Origin: Rhodoferax sp. | GTDB lineage: Bacteria > Pseudomonadota > Gammaproteobacteria > Burkholderiales > Burkholderiaceae_C | Assembly: GCF_030697375.1 (NCBI RefSeq) | Contig: NZ_JAUYQD010000038.1 | Span: forward strand, 160,302 to 224,301 | DNA length: 64,000 nucleotides | Reading direction: 5' to 3' | In this document: positions 27,601 to 35,693 of the stretch, piece after piece | How the letters are laid out: each line of letters starts with the position of its first letter | How positions within the stretch are numbered: the stretch's first letter is position 1 | Translations under genes and position numbers: made by a program | The notes under the pieces: generated by a model | Told to the model about the DNA's origin: nothing | The model's input: only the letters and a program-made list of their open reading frames with translations | Database searches by the model: none

Positions 27601-27690
27601 TTCAAATACTGCGCCGTGGCCCTGCGCCGTGGCGGGGTGCCGGCGCCAACGCCCGGCTACGGCGCGGCCCAGGGGGCTGGCGCTGCGTGA
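24688..27690 (+). CDS. fdsA: NAD-dependent formate dehydrogenase, molybdenum alpha subunit
   Basis: The ATG at 24688 gives 1000 residues. It starts with a NuoG-like [2Fe-2S] domain (HLCFKDGLRADGNCRACVVEV), then two [4Fe-4S] motifs (CIQCNRCVRAC and CVACGECVQACPTGAL), then the CPFCGVGC cluster that opens the bis-MGD molybdopterin domain. The molybdenum ligand cysteine is in HCTRLCHASS (cysteine, not selenocysteine). The C-terminal dinucleotide-binding domain has LITGRQLEHWHTGSMTRR. It oxidises formate to CO2 in the cytoplasm. Residues about 115-165 form an extra Ser/Gly/Pro/Ala-rich linker encoded by an inverted repeat. Its stop overlaps the fdhD start by four bases. Confidence 0.94.
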   Translation: MNTISQATSAVPTVEFTLDRQTVHAYEGESILKAAQRHGVEIPHLCFKDGLRADGNCRACVVEVAGERTLAPSCCRAVSAGMVVQATSARALKSQKMVLEMLLSDMPDHGYKWNDSDAGVAPGMSSGAAALGSTPGSSYASSKSSPGALPNTAGPGVVAAVGQHGELSMWADRMEVSVRPALAALRREQPQADLSHPAMAVNLDACIQCNRCVRACREEQVNDVIGYALRGAHSQIVFDLDDAMGESSCVACGECVQACPTGALMPKTLIGSQAVDKTVDSVCPFCGVGCLMTYKVRDNTIVAVEGRDGPANHGRLCVKGRFGFDYAHSPQRLTVPLVRKAGVPKDPEALQGLNRHTGDWSAVFREATWDEALALAAGPLKGLRDTHGRKALAGFGSAKGSNEEAYLFQKLVRTGFGSNNVDHCTRLCHASSVAALLEGVGSGAVSNQVNDVQHSELIFLIGCNPTNNHPVAATWMKNAVQAGAKIVVADPRGTDIGKHAWRSLQFKADTDVAMLNALIHTIIDEGLSDEAFIRDRASNFEALRDNVQGYSPEAMAPICGIPAQTLREVARAYATAQSAMILWGMGVSQHVHGTDNARCLIALATVAGQIGKPGSGLHPLRGQNNVQGASDAGLIPMMFPNYQRVTNAAAHAWFENFWETTLDKQPGYTVVEIMHKALAPDSDPHKVRGMYIMGENPAMSDPDLNHARHALASLSHLVVQDIFMTETAWLADVVLPATAWPEKTGTVSNTDRMVQMGRQAIDPPGQAKPDLWIIQKIAARMGLHWNYPGAHDGVAAVYEEMRQAMHAAIGGISWERLERASSVTYPCLSADDPGAPTVFIERFATEDGRVHLVPADIIPANERPDADYPYVLITGRQLEHWHTGSMTRRASVLDALEPMATASLCGDDLQALGLQPGDVVTVQSRRGQVAIHVRRDDGTPRGAVYIPFAYYEAAANLLTNAALDPFGKIPEFKYCAVALRRGGVPAPTPGYGAAQGAGAA
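25076..25141. repeat. Inverted repeat inside the formate dehydrogenase alpha gene
   Basis: Arms cattgggcagtacgccgggc (25076-25095) and gcccggcgcactgcccaata (25122-25141) pair at 18 of 20 positions around a 26-base loop. They encode the odd low-complexity linker between the [2Fe-2S] and [4Fe-4S] regions. The structure resembles an inserted palindromic element and is unrelated in sequence to the other interspersed repeat. Confidence 0.7.
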
Positions 27691-28520
27691 ATCCCTTGGC
27701 CCGCCCCTTGCCTCGACTGACCCAGGCCCGCGCGCCGCTGACCCACCCCATCACCGTGCTCAACGAGCATGGTGAACACCTCACCGTGTCCATCCCCTCC
27801 GAGCGGGCCTTGACGGTGTATGTGGACAAGCGCGAACTCGTCACCCTGATGACCCTGGGCGCGCAGCCCGAATGGCTGGTGCTGGGGTTTTTGCTGAACC
27901 AGCGCCTGGTGCAGTCGGCGGGGGATATCGAATCCATCACCGTGGACTGGGAGGTGGGCGCTGCCGCCGTCAAAACCCATGCGGGCATTGCCCATCTGGC
28001 CGAGAAAACCGCCACCCGCGTGGTCACCACCGGCTGTGGCCAGGGCAGTGTGTTTGGCGAATTGATGCGGGACGTGGACGGCCTCACGCTGCCCGACACC
28101 CGCATCACACAGGGCCAGTTGGTTGCCATCGTGAACACCATGCGGCTGCAGGACAGCGTCTACAAAGTCTCGGGCTCGGTGCACGGCTGTGCGCTGTTTC
28201 ACGGGCAGGAGCTGCTCTTTTTTGTGGAAGACGTGGGCCGCCACAACGCCATTGACACCATCGCAGGCTGGATGGCGCTGCAAGCGGGGCTGGACCGTGC
28301 GGGCTTGGTGTTTTACACCACGGGCAGGTTGACCAGCGAGATGGTCATCAAGTCCGCGCAAATGGGCATTGCGGTGGTGGTTTCACGCAGCGGCACCACC
28401 CAAATGGGGCTGGCCGTGGCGCAGCGCCTGGGCCTGTGCGCCATCGGGCGGGCGACCCACACGCGTTTTTTGTGTTTCAGCGCTGCCCACCGGCTGCTGC
28501 TGCAAACGGGCGGGCGCTAG
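27687..28520 (+). CDS. fdhD: Formate dehydrogenase accessory sulfurtransferase
   Basis: This 277-residue protein delivers sulfur from a cysteine desulfurase to the molybdenum cofactor so that formate dehydrogenase becomes active. It starts at a GTG that overlaps the alpha-subunit stop by four bases, indicating translational coupling. TTGCGQGSVFGELM carries the conserved cysteine, though the usual CxxC reads CGQG with one cysteine. Other signatures are VEDVGRHNAIDTIAGW, TTGRLTSEMVIKSAQMGI and SRSGTT. Its 3' end overlaps the convergent binding-protein gene by four bases. No FdsD-like gene follows. Confidence 0.93.
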   Translation: MNPLARPLPRLTQARAPLTHPITVLNEHGEHLTVSIPSERALTVYVDKRELVTLMTLGAQPEWLVLGFLLNQRLVQSAGDIESITVDWEVGAAAVKTHAGIAHLAEKTATRVVTTGCGQGSVFGELMRDVDGLTLPDTRITQGQLVAIVNTMRLQDSVYKVSGSVHGCALFHGQELLFFVEDVGRHNAIDTIAGWMALQAGLDRAGLVFYTTGRLTSEMVIKSAQMGIAVVVSRSGTTQMGLAVAQRLGLCAIGRATHTRFLCFSAAHRLLLQTGGR

Positions 28521-29413
28521 TATTTTTTGGGGTCAAACCACAGGGAGGCGTCGTTCAACGGCGTCTCTTTGGGCAGCAGTTTGTTGTCAATTTTGATGAT
28601 GCGCCGGTGCTTGAGATCGGCCTTTTCGATGGCCGCGCCGTTGTATTTTTTGAAGATGGCGTCAAACGAGCCGTCTTTCATCATTTTGCGAATGCCGGCT
28701 TCGATGCGGTCCTTCAGCTTGGCGTCATTTTTGTTGAAGAAAAAATAGTAGGGCCAGGGGTAGTAAATCAGCAGGTTTTTTTCAATGCTCAGGTTGGGGT
28801 TGCTCTTTGAATAGGTGTCGTATTCATTGAAGGCTTCGCTGATGCCTCTGGGAAACAGATCGAACCTTCCTCCGTCCGTCATTTTGAACAGGTTGTCGTA
28901 TTGCGAGGTGACCACTGTGAGTCCATTGGATTCGTACAGTTTGACGTCGCCCCAACCCAGCCCTTGGCCGATTTTTAGTTTTTTCAGGTCGTCAAGGGTT
29001 TTGACCTGGTCGATCAAAGCCTGTTTGTCTTTGGCAATGAGGGCAATGCGGTAGCCCAGGATGCCTTTGCGCAGGGGAATGCGCAGTGGCAAGAAATCCT
29101 TTTCCTTGTCCACCGAGGTGGAACTCCACACCACGTTGACGGACTCTTCGCCCTTTTGTAGTTCCACAAGATAGCGCGCTTCGTTCATGCCATCTTTGGA
29201 CGGTGCCAACTCGTAAGGCCCAAACTCCGCGACGGTGGCCTTCAGTGCCGTATCCAGTATTTCAATCAGGTCGTTGAAGCGGGTGTCACTGGCGGTTTGG
29301 TTGGCCGGGTAGACCACTTTGACACCAGCAGAAAATGCCGAAAGCGATGAAAAAAACATCACGAACAGCACCATGGCGCGCAAGCGCAACTTTAAGAAAC
29401 CGGTGGTGGGCAT
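28517..29413 (-). CDS. Periplasmic solute-binding protein, tandem copy 1
   Basis: The ATG at 29413 is chosen because an aaggag ribosome-binding site lies six bases upstream. It gives 298 residues, equal to the neighbouring copy. A signal peptide (FFSSLSAFSA) is followed by VKVVYPANQTASDTRFNDLIEIL and a type II periplasmic-binding fold that recalls family 3 proteins. The sequence is rich in KxxDLKK and DLFPRGISEAFNEYDTY. No transporter genes adjoin. The C-terminal 85 residues are almost identical to those of the next gene, while the rest is more diverged. Confidence 0.8.
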   Translation of the reverse strand: MPTTGFLKLRLRAMVLFVMFFSSLSAFSAGVKVVYPANQTASDTRFNDLIEILDTALKATVAEFGPYELAPSKDGMNEARYLVELQKGEESVNVVWSSTSVDKEKDFLPLRIPLRKGILGYRIALIAKDKQALIDQVKTLDDLKKLKIGQGLGWGDVKLYESNGLTVVTSQYDNLFKMTDGGRFDLFPRGISEAFNEYDTYSKSNPNLSIEKNLLIYYPWPYYFFFNKNDAKLKDRIEAGIRKMMKDGSFDAIFKKYNGAAIEKADLKHRRIIKIDNKLLPKETPLNDASLWFDPKKY

Positions 29414-29539
29414 AACAAACTCCTTGCGTTGCAAAAGAATTGAAACCGGTCCTGACTCTATACCGAACTGTGCGTTGCCGCAATTGGCATCTCAGCCTTG
29501 TCCAAGGACTGGGGCGGCCAATGGTTGGGTCTGTGTGGC

Positions 29540-30436
29540 TCAGTATTTTTTGGGGTCAAACCACAGGGATGCGTCGTTCAACGGTGTCTCCTTGGGCAGC
29601 AGTTTATTGTCAATTTTGATGATGCGCCGGTGCTTGAGGTCGGCCTTTTCGATGGCCGCGCCGTTGTATTTTTTGAAGATGGCGTCAAACGAGCCGTCTT
29701 TCATCATTTTGCGAATACCGACTTCGATGCGGTCCTTCAGCTTGGCGTCATTTTTGTTGAAGAAAAAATAGTAGGGCCAGGGGTAGTAAATCAGCAGGTT
29801 TTTCTCAATCGCCAAATCCGGGTTTTTCTTGGAATAGGTGTCGTATTCATGGAAGACTTCACTGATCCCTCGGGGAAACAGATCAAACCGTCCACCGGTC
29901 ACCATTTCAAACAGGTTGTGGTACTGCGCGGTCATCACCGTGAGCCCGTTGGCCTCGTACAGTTTGACGTCGCCCCAGCCCATCCCTTGCCCGATGCTGC
30001 GCTTTTTTAAATCGTCAAGGGTTTGGATCTGGTCGATCAAGGCCTGTTGGTCCTTGGCAATGAGGGCAATGCGGTACCCCAAAATGCCTTTGCGCAGGGG
30101 GATGCGCAGCGGCAAGAAATCTTTTTCCTTGTCCACCGAGGTGGAGCTCCACACCACCGTGACGGCCTCGTCGCCCCTTTGCAGTTCCATCAGGTAGCGC
30201 GACTCGTTCATGCCATACCGGGAGGGCGCCAGCTCGTACGCGCCAAACTCCGCAGCGGTGGCCTTCAGTGCGGTGTCCAGTATTTCGACCAGGTCGTTGA
30301 AGCGGGTGTCGCTGGCGGTTTGGTTGGCCGGGTAGACCACTTTGACCCCGGCGGAAAGTGCCGAAAACGAGAGCAAGAGCGTCCCGAAGAACAAGGCGGC
30401 CTGCAAGCGCAAGGGTGAAAAACCGGAGACGGGCAT
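29540..30436 (-). CDS. Periplasmic solute-binding protein, tandem copy 2
   Basis: This 298-residue paralogue of the adjacent gene shares its leader (caaggagtttgt before the ATG), signal peptide type (LLLSFSALSA) and whole length. The C-terminal part from KNLLIYYPWPYYFFFNKND onward differs from copy 1 at one residue (Val for Ala in RIEVGIRKMMKDGS). Upstream of that, differences are frequent. The two genes arose by tandem duplication, and their 3' ends appear to have been homogenised later. The ligand is unknown and no permease is nearby. Confidence 0.8.
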   Translation of the reverse strand: MPVSGFSPLRLQAALFFGTLLLSFSALSAGVKVVYPANQTASDTRFNDLVEILDTALKATAAEFGAYELAPSRYGMNESRYLMELQRGDEAVTVVWSSTSVDKEKDFLPLRIPLRKGILGYRIALIAKDQQALIDQIQTLDDLKKRSIGQGMGWGDVKLYEANGLTVMTAQYHNLFEMVTGGRFDLFPRGISEVFHEYDTYSKKNPDLAIEKNLLIYYPWPYYFFFNKNDAKLKDRIEVGIRKMMKDGSFDAIFKKYNGAAIEKADLKHRRIIKIDNKLLPKETPLNDASLWFDPKKY

Positions 30437-30519
30437 GACAAACTCCTTGGCCTACAAAAAGAATGGAGAGCGGTTTGGACTCTATACCGATCCGCATAGG
30501 GGGGCAGTGATTGGCGGTG

Positions 30520-30581
30520 TTTTGCTATTAAATAGATAGCTGTCTGCGCATATTCTATAAGGGCTAGAGGCCTATTTTTCA
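30520..30581 (+). repeat. Interspersed repeat, intergenic copy
   Basis: Landmarks in order are ttttgctattaaatagatagc (a small stem), tgtctgcgcatattc, and ataagggctagaggcc followed by a T-rich stretch. It lies between the tandem binding-protein genes and the RpiR regulator. Confidence 0.75.
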
Positions 30582-30590
30582 TTTTGCGCC

Positions 30591-31439
30591 CTAAGCGTAG
30601 CGCTTGTTTCGCAGGTTGTGCTTGACGTTTCGCATCATCGGTTGCAGCGTGCCGCAGCCGATGCGCAGCGCCATGCTGGTGGCAAGAATGTCGATAACCA
30701 GGAGGTGCAGCAGACGGGACACCATGGGGATGTAGTGCTCAAACGGCTCGCAGTGGTCGGCTGCCAAATGGACATGGGCTGCGCTGGCCAGCGGCGACCC
30801 GCTGGCGGTGAGGGCCAGCGTGCTTGCCCCATTTTTCTTGGCAATGTCGCACGCATCCATCAGGTCCCGGGTGCGGCCGGAGTTGGAAATGAGGATGACG
30901 CAATCACCCGGCTCCAGCATGGAGGCGCTCACGATCTGAAAGTGGCCGTCGCTGTAGGCCACGGTGTTGATCCCCAGCCGAAAGAACTTGTGTTGCGCAT
31001 CCTGTGCGACGGTGCCCGAGTCGCCCACACCATAGAACTGGATACGTTTCTTCTGCCGGTAGGCTTCCATCAGCATGGCCGTGGCGCGCTCCATGCTGGC
31101 CATGCTGATGTCACTGCGGTACTTGAGCAGGGTGGCCAGGGTGCTGTCTATGACTTTGATCGCCACTTCATGCGTCTTGTCGTCGGCATCCACACAGCGG
31201 TGGATGAAGGGCACCCCTTCATCCACCGTGCCGTTCAGTTTGCGTTTGAAGTCCACCAGGCCGTCAAACCCCACACTGCGGCAAAACCGCACCACGGTGG
31301 GTTTGCTGACCTTGGACAAGCGGGCCAGTTCGCCCACGGCGAGCGTGGCAAAGTCGCGTGGGTTGGCCAGGCACAGTTTGGCGACGCGTTGCTCCGAAGG
31401 GGAGAGCGAGGGCACGGCGGCTTGGATACGGTCCAGCAT
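30591..31439 (-). CDS. RpiR/MurR-family transcriptional regulator (first)
   Basis: The ATG at 31439 (MLDRIQAAVPSLSPSEQRVAK) gives 282 residues. The extension further upstream overlaps the next gene and is rejected. The N-terminal HTH_6 domain reads LARLSKVSKPTVVRFCRSVGFDGLVDFK. The C-terminal SIS domain has FYGVGDSGTVAQDAQHKFFRLG and ILISNSGRTRDLMDACDIAKKNGA, which bind a phosphosugar-type ligand. It lies 25 bases after a Gfo/Idh/MocA gene on the same strand, at the edge of the inositol island, and probably controls inositol genes. Confidence 0.88.
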   Translation of the reverse strand: MLDRIQAAVPSLSPSEQRVAKLCLANPRDFATLAVGELARLSKVSKPTVVRFCRSVGFDGLVDFKRKLNGTVDEGVPFIHRCVDADDKTHEVAIKVIDSTLATLLKYRSDISMASMERATAMLMEAYRQKKRIQFYGVGDSGTVAQDAQHKFFRLGINTVAYSDGHFQIVSASMLEPGDCVILISNSGRTRDLMDACDIAKKNGASTLALTASGSPLASAAHVHLAADHCEPFEHYIPMVSRLLHLLVIDILATSMALRIGCGTLQPMMRNVKHNLRNKRYA

Positions 31440-31464
31440 GGTGCAGCAGGCCGGTGCAATCCAC

Positions 31465-32484
31465 TCACACCGATTCGGGCATGCCGCTGTGCAGCGACCG
31501 GGTAATGGCCAGGCCAATGCGGGTGGCCTCCAACGCATCGTCCAAGGTCAAACTCAAAGGCTGCTCGCCCCGGCAGGCGGCCACAAACGCCGCCATCTCG
31601 GCCCCAAAGGCGGCCTCGAAGCGTTCATAGAAGTCTTTGACAACGCCATGGCGCACGCCATGCTGGTCACTGCGCACCACGCGGTCGCTCGCCGCGTGCT
31701 CTCCCACCGTCAGCTTGCCGGCGGTTCCGATGACTTCGGTGCTGGTCTCGTGGCCATGGGCCATGGTGCGCGAGGCGTAGAACACGGCCCGCGCGCCGCC
31801 TTCAAACTCCACCACCGCCAGGCCGTTGTCCACATCGCCCATTTCCGCCAGGGCAGGGTGCAGGGCGACGGTGCCGGTGGCAAAGGCCCGTAGCGCTTTG
31901 GGGCGGTTCAGCATCCAGCGCGCCAGGTCGATGTCGTGCACGCTGCAGTCCATGAAGATGCCGCCCGAGGTGGGGGCAAAGCGCACAAAAAAGCCTTCCG
32001 GGTCGTTTTGGTCGCAGGTTTGGGAGCGCACCAGAAAGGGCCGGCCGATTTCGCCAGCGGCCACGGCCGCCTGGGCGTTCAGGTAGCTCGGGTCGAAGCG
32101 CCTGACAAAGCCCACCATGGCCACCTGGGTCGGGCGCTGTTGCGCCACGGCCAGCACGCGTTCGCAGTCCGCCACATTCAGCGCCAGCGGTTTTTCCACA
32201 AACACATGTTTGCCCGCCTTCAGCGCCGCAATGGTCTGGTCGGCATGCAGTGAGGTGGGGGTGACCAGCACCACGGCATCCATCTCGGGGTCGGCAAGGA
32301 AGGCATCAAAGTCCTCATACACACGGGCTATGCCCAGTTGTGTGCTGGCATAGCTGCGCTCGTCCGCCACCGGGCTGCACGCCGCCACCAACTCGCAATG
32401 CCGGGTGCGAAAGGCCAGGGCCTCCGCGTGGCGCTTGCCCAAACGGCCCAGGCCGACGATACCAATACGAAGATTGTGTGCCAT
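31465..32484 (-). CDS. Gfo/Idh/MocA-family oxidoreductase, inositol-dehydrogenase-like
   Basis: The 339-residue protein has the N-terminal NAD-binding motif GIVGLGRLGKRHAEAL and the family motif EKPLALN with the catalytic lysine. The second domain has GGIFMDCSVHDIDLARWML, where the Asp and His are the conserved catalytic pair. It matches inositol 2-dehydrogenase-like enzymes in general shape, but the exact polyol (myo-, scyllo- or chiro-inositol, or another) cannot be assigned. It lies eight bases after the next dehydrogenase gene, so the two are an operon with the RpiR gene. Confidence 0.85.
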   Translation of the reverse strand: MAHNLRIGIVGLGRLGKRHAEALAFRTRHCELVAACSPVADERSYASTQLGIARVYEDFDAFLADPEMDAVVLVTPTSLHADQTIAALKAGKHVFVEKPLALNVADCERVLAVAQQRPTQVAMVGFVRRFDPSYLNAQAAVAAGEIGRPFLVRSQTCDQNDPEGFFVRFAPTSGGIFMDCSVHDIDLARWMLNRPKALRAFATGTVALHPALAEMGDVDNGLAVVEFEGGARAVFYASRTMAHGHETSTEVIGTAGKLTVGEHAASDRVVRSDQHGVRHGVVKDFYERFEAAFGAEMAAFVAACRGEQPLSLTLDDALEATRIGLAITRSLHSGMPESV

Positions 32485-32492
32485 GGTGCCGC

Positions 32493-33491
32493 CTAGTTGA
32501 AGGTGATGACTTGGTTGGTGGCCGCGCTTTTGGCCGCCGCGTCCGCCAAAATTTGCGCGTCCACGCCGTCTTGCACCGTGGTGCGGAAGGTGCCGCCGTT
32601 TTGCAGTACGGTGAAGAAGTGTTCAATCTCCAGCCGGTAGGCGGCTGCGTAGCGTTGCAGGAAGAAGGCTTCGGGATTGTCTTGCTGCGTGCCTTGGGCG
32701 TTGGCCTGGGTGACTTCGCTGGGGCGGTGGTTGCCACACTGCAGCATGCCCTGCGAGCCGATCACTTCAAAACGCTGGTCGTAGCCATAGGCGGCGCGGC
32801 GCGTGGTGTTGATTTGGCACAGCCGCCCCTTCACGGTTTTGATGGTGACGGCGGTGCAGTCGAAGTCGCCGGCCTGGCCAATGGCCGGGTCCGTCAGGCA
32901 CGAGCCGGTGGCGCTCAGCCAGGCGGCCTTGTCGCCGTCGCCGCACAAAATCCAGCGGAACACATCAAAGTCGTGGATCAGCATGTCGCGGAAGATGCCG
33001 CCCGACTGCTGGATGTATTCCACGGGCGGGGCGCCCGGGTCGCGGCTGGTGATGACGAGCATTTCGGGGTTGCCGATGTCGCCCCGGTCCAGGCGGGTTT
33101 TGGCCTCGTTGAAAGTGGGATCGAAGCGGCGCTGAAAACCAATCATGCACGCCACGCCCGCTTGCGCCACGGTGGCGGCGCAGGCCTGGGCGCGTTCGGC
33201 GGAGAGGTCGACCGGCTTTTCGCAGAATATGTGTTTTCCCGCCTGCGCGGCACGGGTGATCAGGTCGCTGTGGGTGGTGGTGGGGCTGCCGATGAGCACA
33301 GCGTCAATGGCAGGGTCGGCCAGTACGGTGTCGATATCCGCCGCTACGGCGCCGACTTGCTGCGCAAGGTCGGCAGCAGCGGTCGGAAGAGCGTCACAGA
33401 CGTATTTGAGCTTTACACCCTGCTGGGCCGCAAGGTTGGTGGCGTGGATGCGGCCTATGCGACCGGCGCCGAATACGGCAATGTGCTTCAT
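32493..33491 (-). CDS. iolG: Inositol 2-dehydrogenase-type oxidoreductase
   Basis: The 332-residue protein shows FGAGRIGRIHATNLA, HIFCEKPVDLSAERA, IGFQRRFDPTF and GGIFRDMLIHDFDVFRWIL, the standard IolG signatures. It would oxidise myo-inositol to 2-keto-myo-inositol with NAD, the first catabolic step. A good ribosome-binding site (aggac) precedes the ATG. A GGAA-N6-TTC-like site lies about 85 bases upstream. A second IolG-type gene at 36714 makes the exact substrate split uncertain. Confidence 0.85.
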   Translation of the reverse strand: MKHIAVFGAGRIGRIHATNLAAQQGVKLKYVCDALPTAAADLAQQVGAVAADIDTVLADPAIDAVLIGSPTTTHSDLITRAAQAGKHIFCEKPVDLSAERAQACAATVAQAGVACMIGFQRRFDPTFNEAKTRLDRGDIGNPEMLVITSRDPGAPPVEYIQQSGGIFRDMLIHDFDVFRWILCGDGDKAAWLSATGSCLTDPAIGQAGDFDCTAVTIKTVKGRLCQINTTRRAAYGYDQRFEVIGSQGMLQCGNHRPSEVTQANAQGTQQDNPEAFFLQRYAAAYRLEIEHFFTVLQNGGTFRTTVQDGVDAQILADAAAKSAATNQVITFN

Positions 33492-33575
33492 GAAACGTCC
33501 TGTCTCTATGTATGGAAGATGGGTTCCGCTGTTTGCGGAGAGCTTGCAGGACTATACAAAACTTTTGCCAATAAT

Positions 33576-33590
33576 GGAAATTTATTTCTA
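33576..33590. promoter_or_regulatory. Candidate RpiR/IolR operator upstream of iolG
   Basis: ggaaatttatttcta fits a GGAA-N6-TTCC type dyad with one mismatch. Related A/T-centred sites occur at 34540, 44779 and 44807 in this island, each in an inositol-gene promoter region. Confidence 0.4.
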
Positions 33591-33621
33591 AAAAATGTCT
33601 AATGAAAAATAAATGCCGATT

Positions 33622-34500
33622 TCAAGAGGCCACCTTGGGGGATGTGGGGCGATACGGCAGCTCCAGCGCGTAGGCCAGGGCGATAAACAGGCTTTGGACC
33701 AAACCCATTGTGCTGGTCAAAGCCCGAAAACCGAAGGTCGTGTTGTCCTGCACGACCAGCGTGGACACGGCGTCCTTGGCCAAGGGGCTCATGCGGCTGT
33801 CGGTGATGGCAATCAGTTGAACACCGCGCGCGACGGCAAGGTTCACGGCGGCCAGTGTTTCCTCGGCGTAGGGCGCAAACGAAATGGCCACCATGACGTC
33901 ACCTTTGCGCACGGAACGCATCTGTCCCAAGTGCATGCTGCCCAAGCCCGACATGAGGCACACCCGTTTGTCCGTGTGCTGCAGCGCATAGTCCAGGTAC
34001 ACCGCAACCGGAAAAGACCGGCGTGAAGCGGCAATCCAGATGCAATCCGTCTCGCGCAGTAGTTTCACCGCCTTCGTGAACGCAGCGCTGTCAAGATTGG
34101 CCTCCAGTTCTTTCATGGCGGCCTGACTGCCGGTGAGGAATTCATGGGCGATTTCGACGCTGGAGAGGCTGCCGGAACCGGACTCGATCACGTCACGAAT
34201 GCGGGTGCGATAGTTGCGGCTGGGGGCCAGCTGGCGGGTCAGCCCCTCGCGAAAGACCGCTTGCATCTCGGAAAAACCAGTGAACCCAAAATGCTTGGCA
34301 AAGCGCACCACGGCCGAGGGTTGAACCTGGCAGTTGGCGGCCAGTTGCTGTATACCTTCGAGGCCAATGTGGTCACGGTGTTGCTCTATATACATGGCAA
34401 TCACCTTGAGCTGTTTGCTCAAGTTGTCGTATTCCGAAGTAATGCCTTCCACCAGCTGATCGACGCCGCTCTTATTGTTGCTCTTTGATGCCATTGCCAC
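33622..34500 (-). CDS. RpiR/MurR-family transcriptional regulator (second)
   Basis: The 292-residue protein begins at a GTG (34500) or the ATG two codons later (34494); gaaag lies six bases before the GTG. The HTH domain is LAANCQVQPSAVVRFAKHFGFTGFSEMQ. The SIS domain has CIWIAASRRSFPVAVYLDYALQHTD and MVAISFAPYAEETLAAVNLA. This shape matches IolR-type regulators of inositol catabolism in Proteobacteria. A GGAA...TTCC dyad lies 40 bases upstream of its start, which suggests autoregulation. Confidence 0.87.
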   Translation of the reverse strand: MAMASKSNNKSGVDQLVEGITSEYDNLSKQLKVIAMYIEQHRDHIGLEGIQQLAANCQVQPSAVVRFAKHFGFTGFSEMQAVFREGLTRQLAPSRNYRTRIRDVIESGSGSLSSVEIAHEFLTGSQAAMKELEANLDSAAFTKAVKLLRETDCIWIAASRRSFPVAVYLDYALQHTDKRVCLMSGLGSMHLGQMRSVRKGDVMVAISFAPYAEETLAAVNLAVARGVQLIAITDSRMSPLAKDAVSTLVVQDNTTFGFRALTSTMGLVQSLFIALAYALELPYRPTSPKVAS

Positions 34501-34539
34501 AAATCTTTCAAGTACTACGGTTGCTGTTGCATCCGTTAT

Positions 34540-34555
34540 GGAAAATTATTATTCC
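34540..34555. promoter_or_regulatory. Candidate RpiR/IolR operator upstream of the second RpiR gene
   Basis: ggaaaattattattcc is a GGAA/TTCC dyad with an eight-base A/T centre, two bases longer than the other sites. It sits in the promoter region of the regulator gene starting at 34500. Confidence 0.4.
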
Positions 34556-34640
34556 CCACATTCTGAATGAAAAGAGTTTCTCATTTTGACCCCCTTGCGC
34601 TCAGCCCACATGCATAGGTGCGCATAGGCACCCGGTGCGC

Positions 34641-35693
34641 TCAGTCCAGGTAGGGCTTGAGCCCCATGTTCTCGGCAAAGTACAGCCGGAACTCACCAGG
34701 TTTTTCCATCTGGCTGATGGGGGGCGCCATGCCCAGGGCCGCCAGCACGTGCTGCAGTGCGCGTATGGCCTGGGTGTCTGGGTCCTGATCTATGACGACA
34801 TCCAGCACACCCTGCTGCAGGTACTGCCGATGGTCATCCGAAATTTCGTGCGTTACCCAGCAGACTTTGTCCTGGGCATAACGTTGCAATGCGGCCTGGA
34901 TACCTGAAGAGCCTGCCCCTGTGTTGTAGAGGCCCACTATTCCGCCTGGCCCCTTGAGCGCCTGCTGCACGACCCAGTAACACTTGTCGGGGTCATCATG
35001 GGTTTCTGTCACATCCACATCGCAGCACAAATCAGGAAACTGCGCAGCGAGAACCTCGCGGCATCCGTCGCTGCGCTCTAGATGCCCCAGGTAGTCGCGT
35101 CGACTGGACAGGATCAGTACCCGGCCACGCCGGTGGCACATCCGTCCCAGCAAATAGCCAGCGGTACGGCCGGCGGCGTGGTTGTTGATGCCGACGTAGT
35201 CCGCCTGCGGCACTTCACTGACGCGGGTCACCACCATCGCAACATGTTCGCCGCGGGCGCGGGCCGCCTGCAGCGCTTGGCGCACGGCCGGGGTGTCAGG
35301 TGCCGCCACAATCAAGGCTTGGCGCTTATAGCGGCGCGGCTCCATGGCGCGTAACAGTGCCGCCTCATCCTGCTCGGGGGTGGTGACGCGGTGCACAACC
35401 AGCCGCTTGTCCAGCATAGCCACGCCGCGCTGCATGGCCAGATTCAGACGCCGGAAGAACGGCGACGGGTTGTCCGGCAGCACGATGTCAATGTGGATCA
35501 GACCGTGCCGCGTGTCAGGCAGGACCCGCGGAATGCCGAGCTGTCGCGCCGCCTGCACCACCTTTTCCCGCGACCGGGCCGAGGTGGTGTCGCGCTCATT
35601 CAGCACCCGGTCCACCGTGGCAACACTCACGCCCGCAAGTGCCGCAATCTCTGCAAATCTGGCGGTCTTTTTGCGACGTAGGGGGTTTTTCAT
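34641..35693 (-). CDS. LacI-family transcriptional regulator
   Basis: The ATG at 35693 (MKNPLRRKKTARFAEIAALAG) gives 350 residues; a TTG at 35714 in frame is an alternative. The N-terminal HTH reads FAEIAALAGVSVATVDRVLNERDTTS, the classic LacI hinge-preceding motif. The periplasmic-binding-like domain has IDIVLPDNPSPFFRRLNLAMQRG and GIVGLYNTGAGSSGIQAAL. It is divergent from the 35800 isomerase gene, and most likely regulates the 35800-38546 operon in response to an inositol-type sugar. Confidence 0.88.
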   Translation of the reverse strand: MKNPLRRKKTARFAEIAALAGVSVATVDRVLNERDTTSARSREKVVQAARQLGIPRVLPDTRHGLIHIDIVLPDNPSPFFRRLNLAMQRGVAMLDKRLVVHRVTTPEQDEAALLRAMEPRRYKRQALIVAAPDTPAVRQALQAARARGEHVAMVVTRVSEVPQADYVGINNHAAGRTAGYLLGRMCHRRGRVLILSSRRDYLGHLERSDGCREVLAAQFPDLCCDVDVTETHDDPDKCYWVVQQALKGPGGIVGLYNTGAGSSGIQAALQRYAQDKVCWVTHEISDDHRQYLQQGVLDVVIDQDPDTQAIRALQHVLAALGMAPPISQMEKPGEFRLYFAENMGLKPYLD

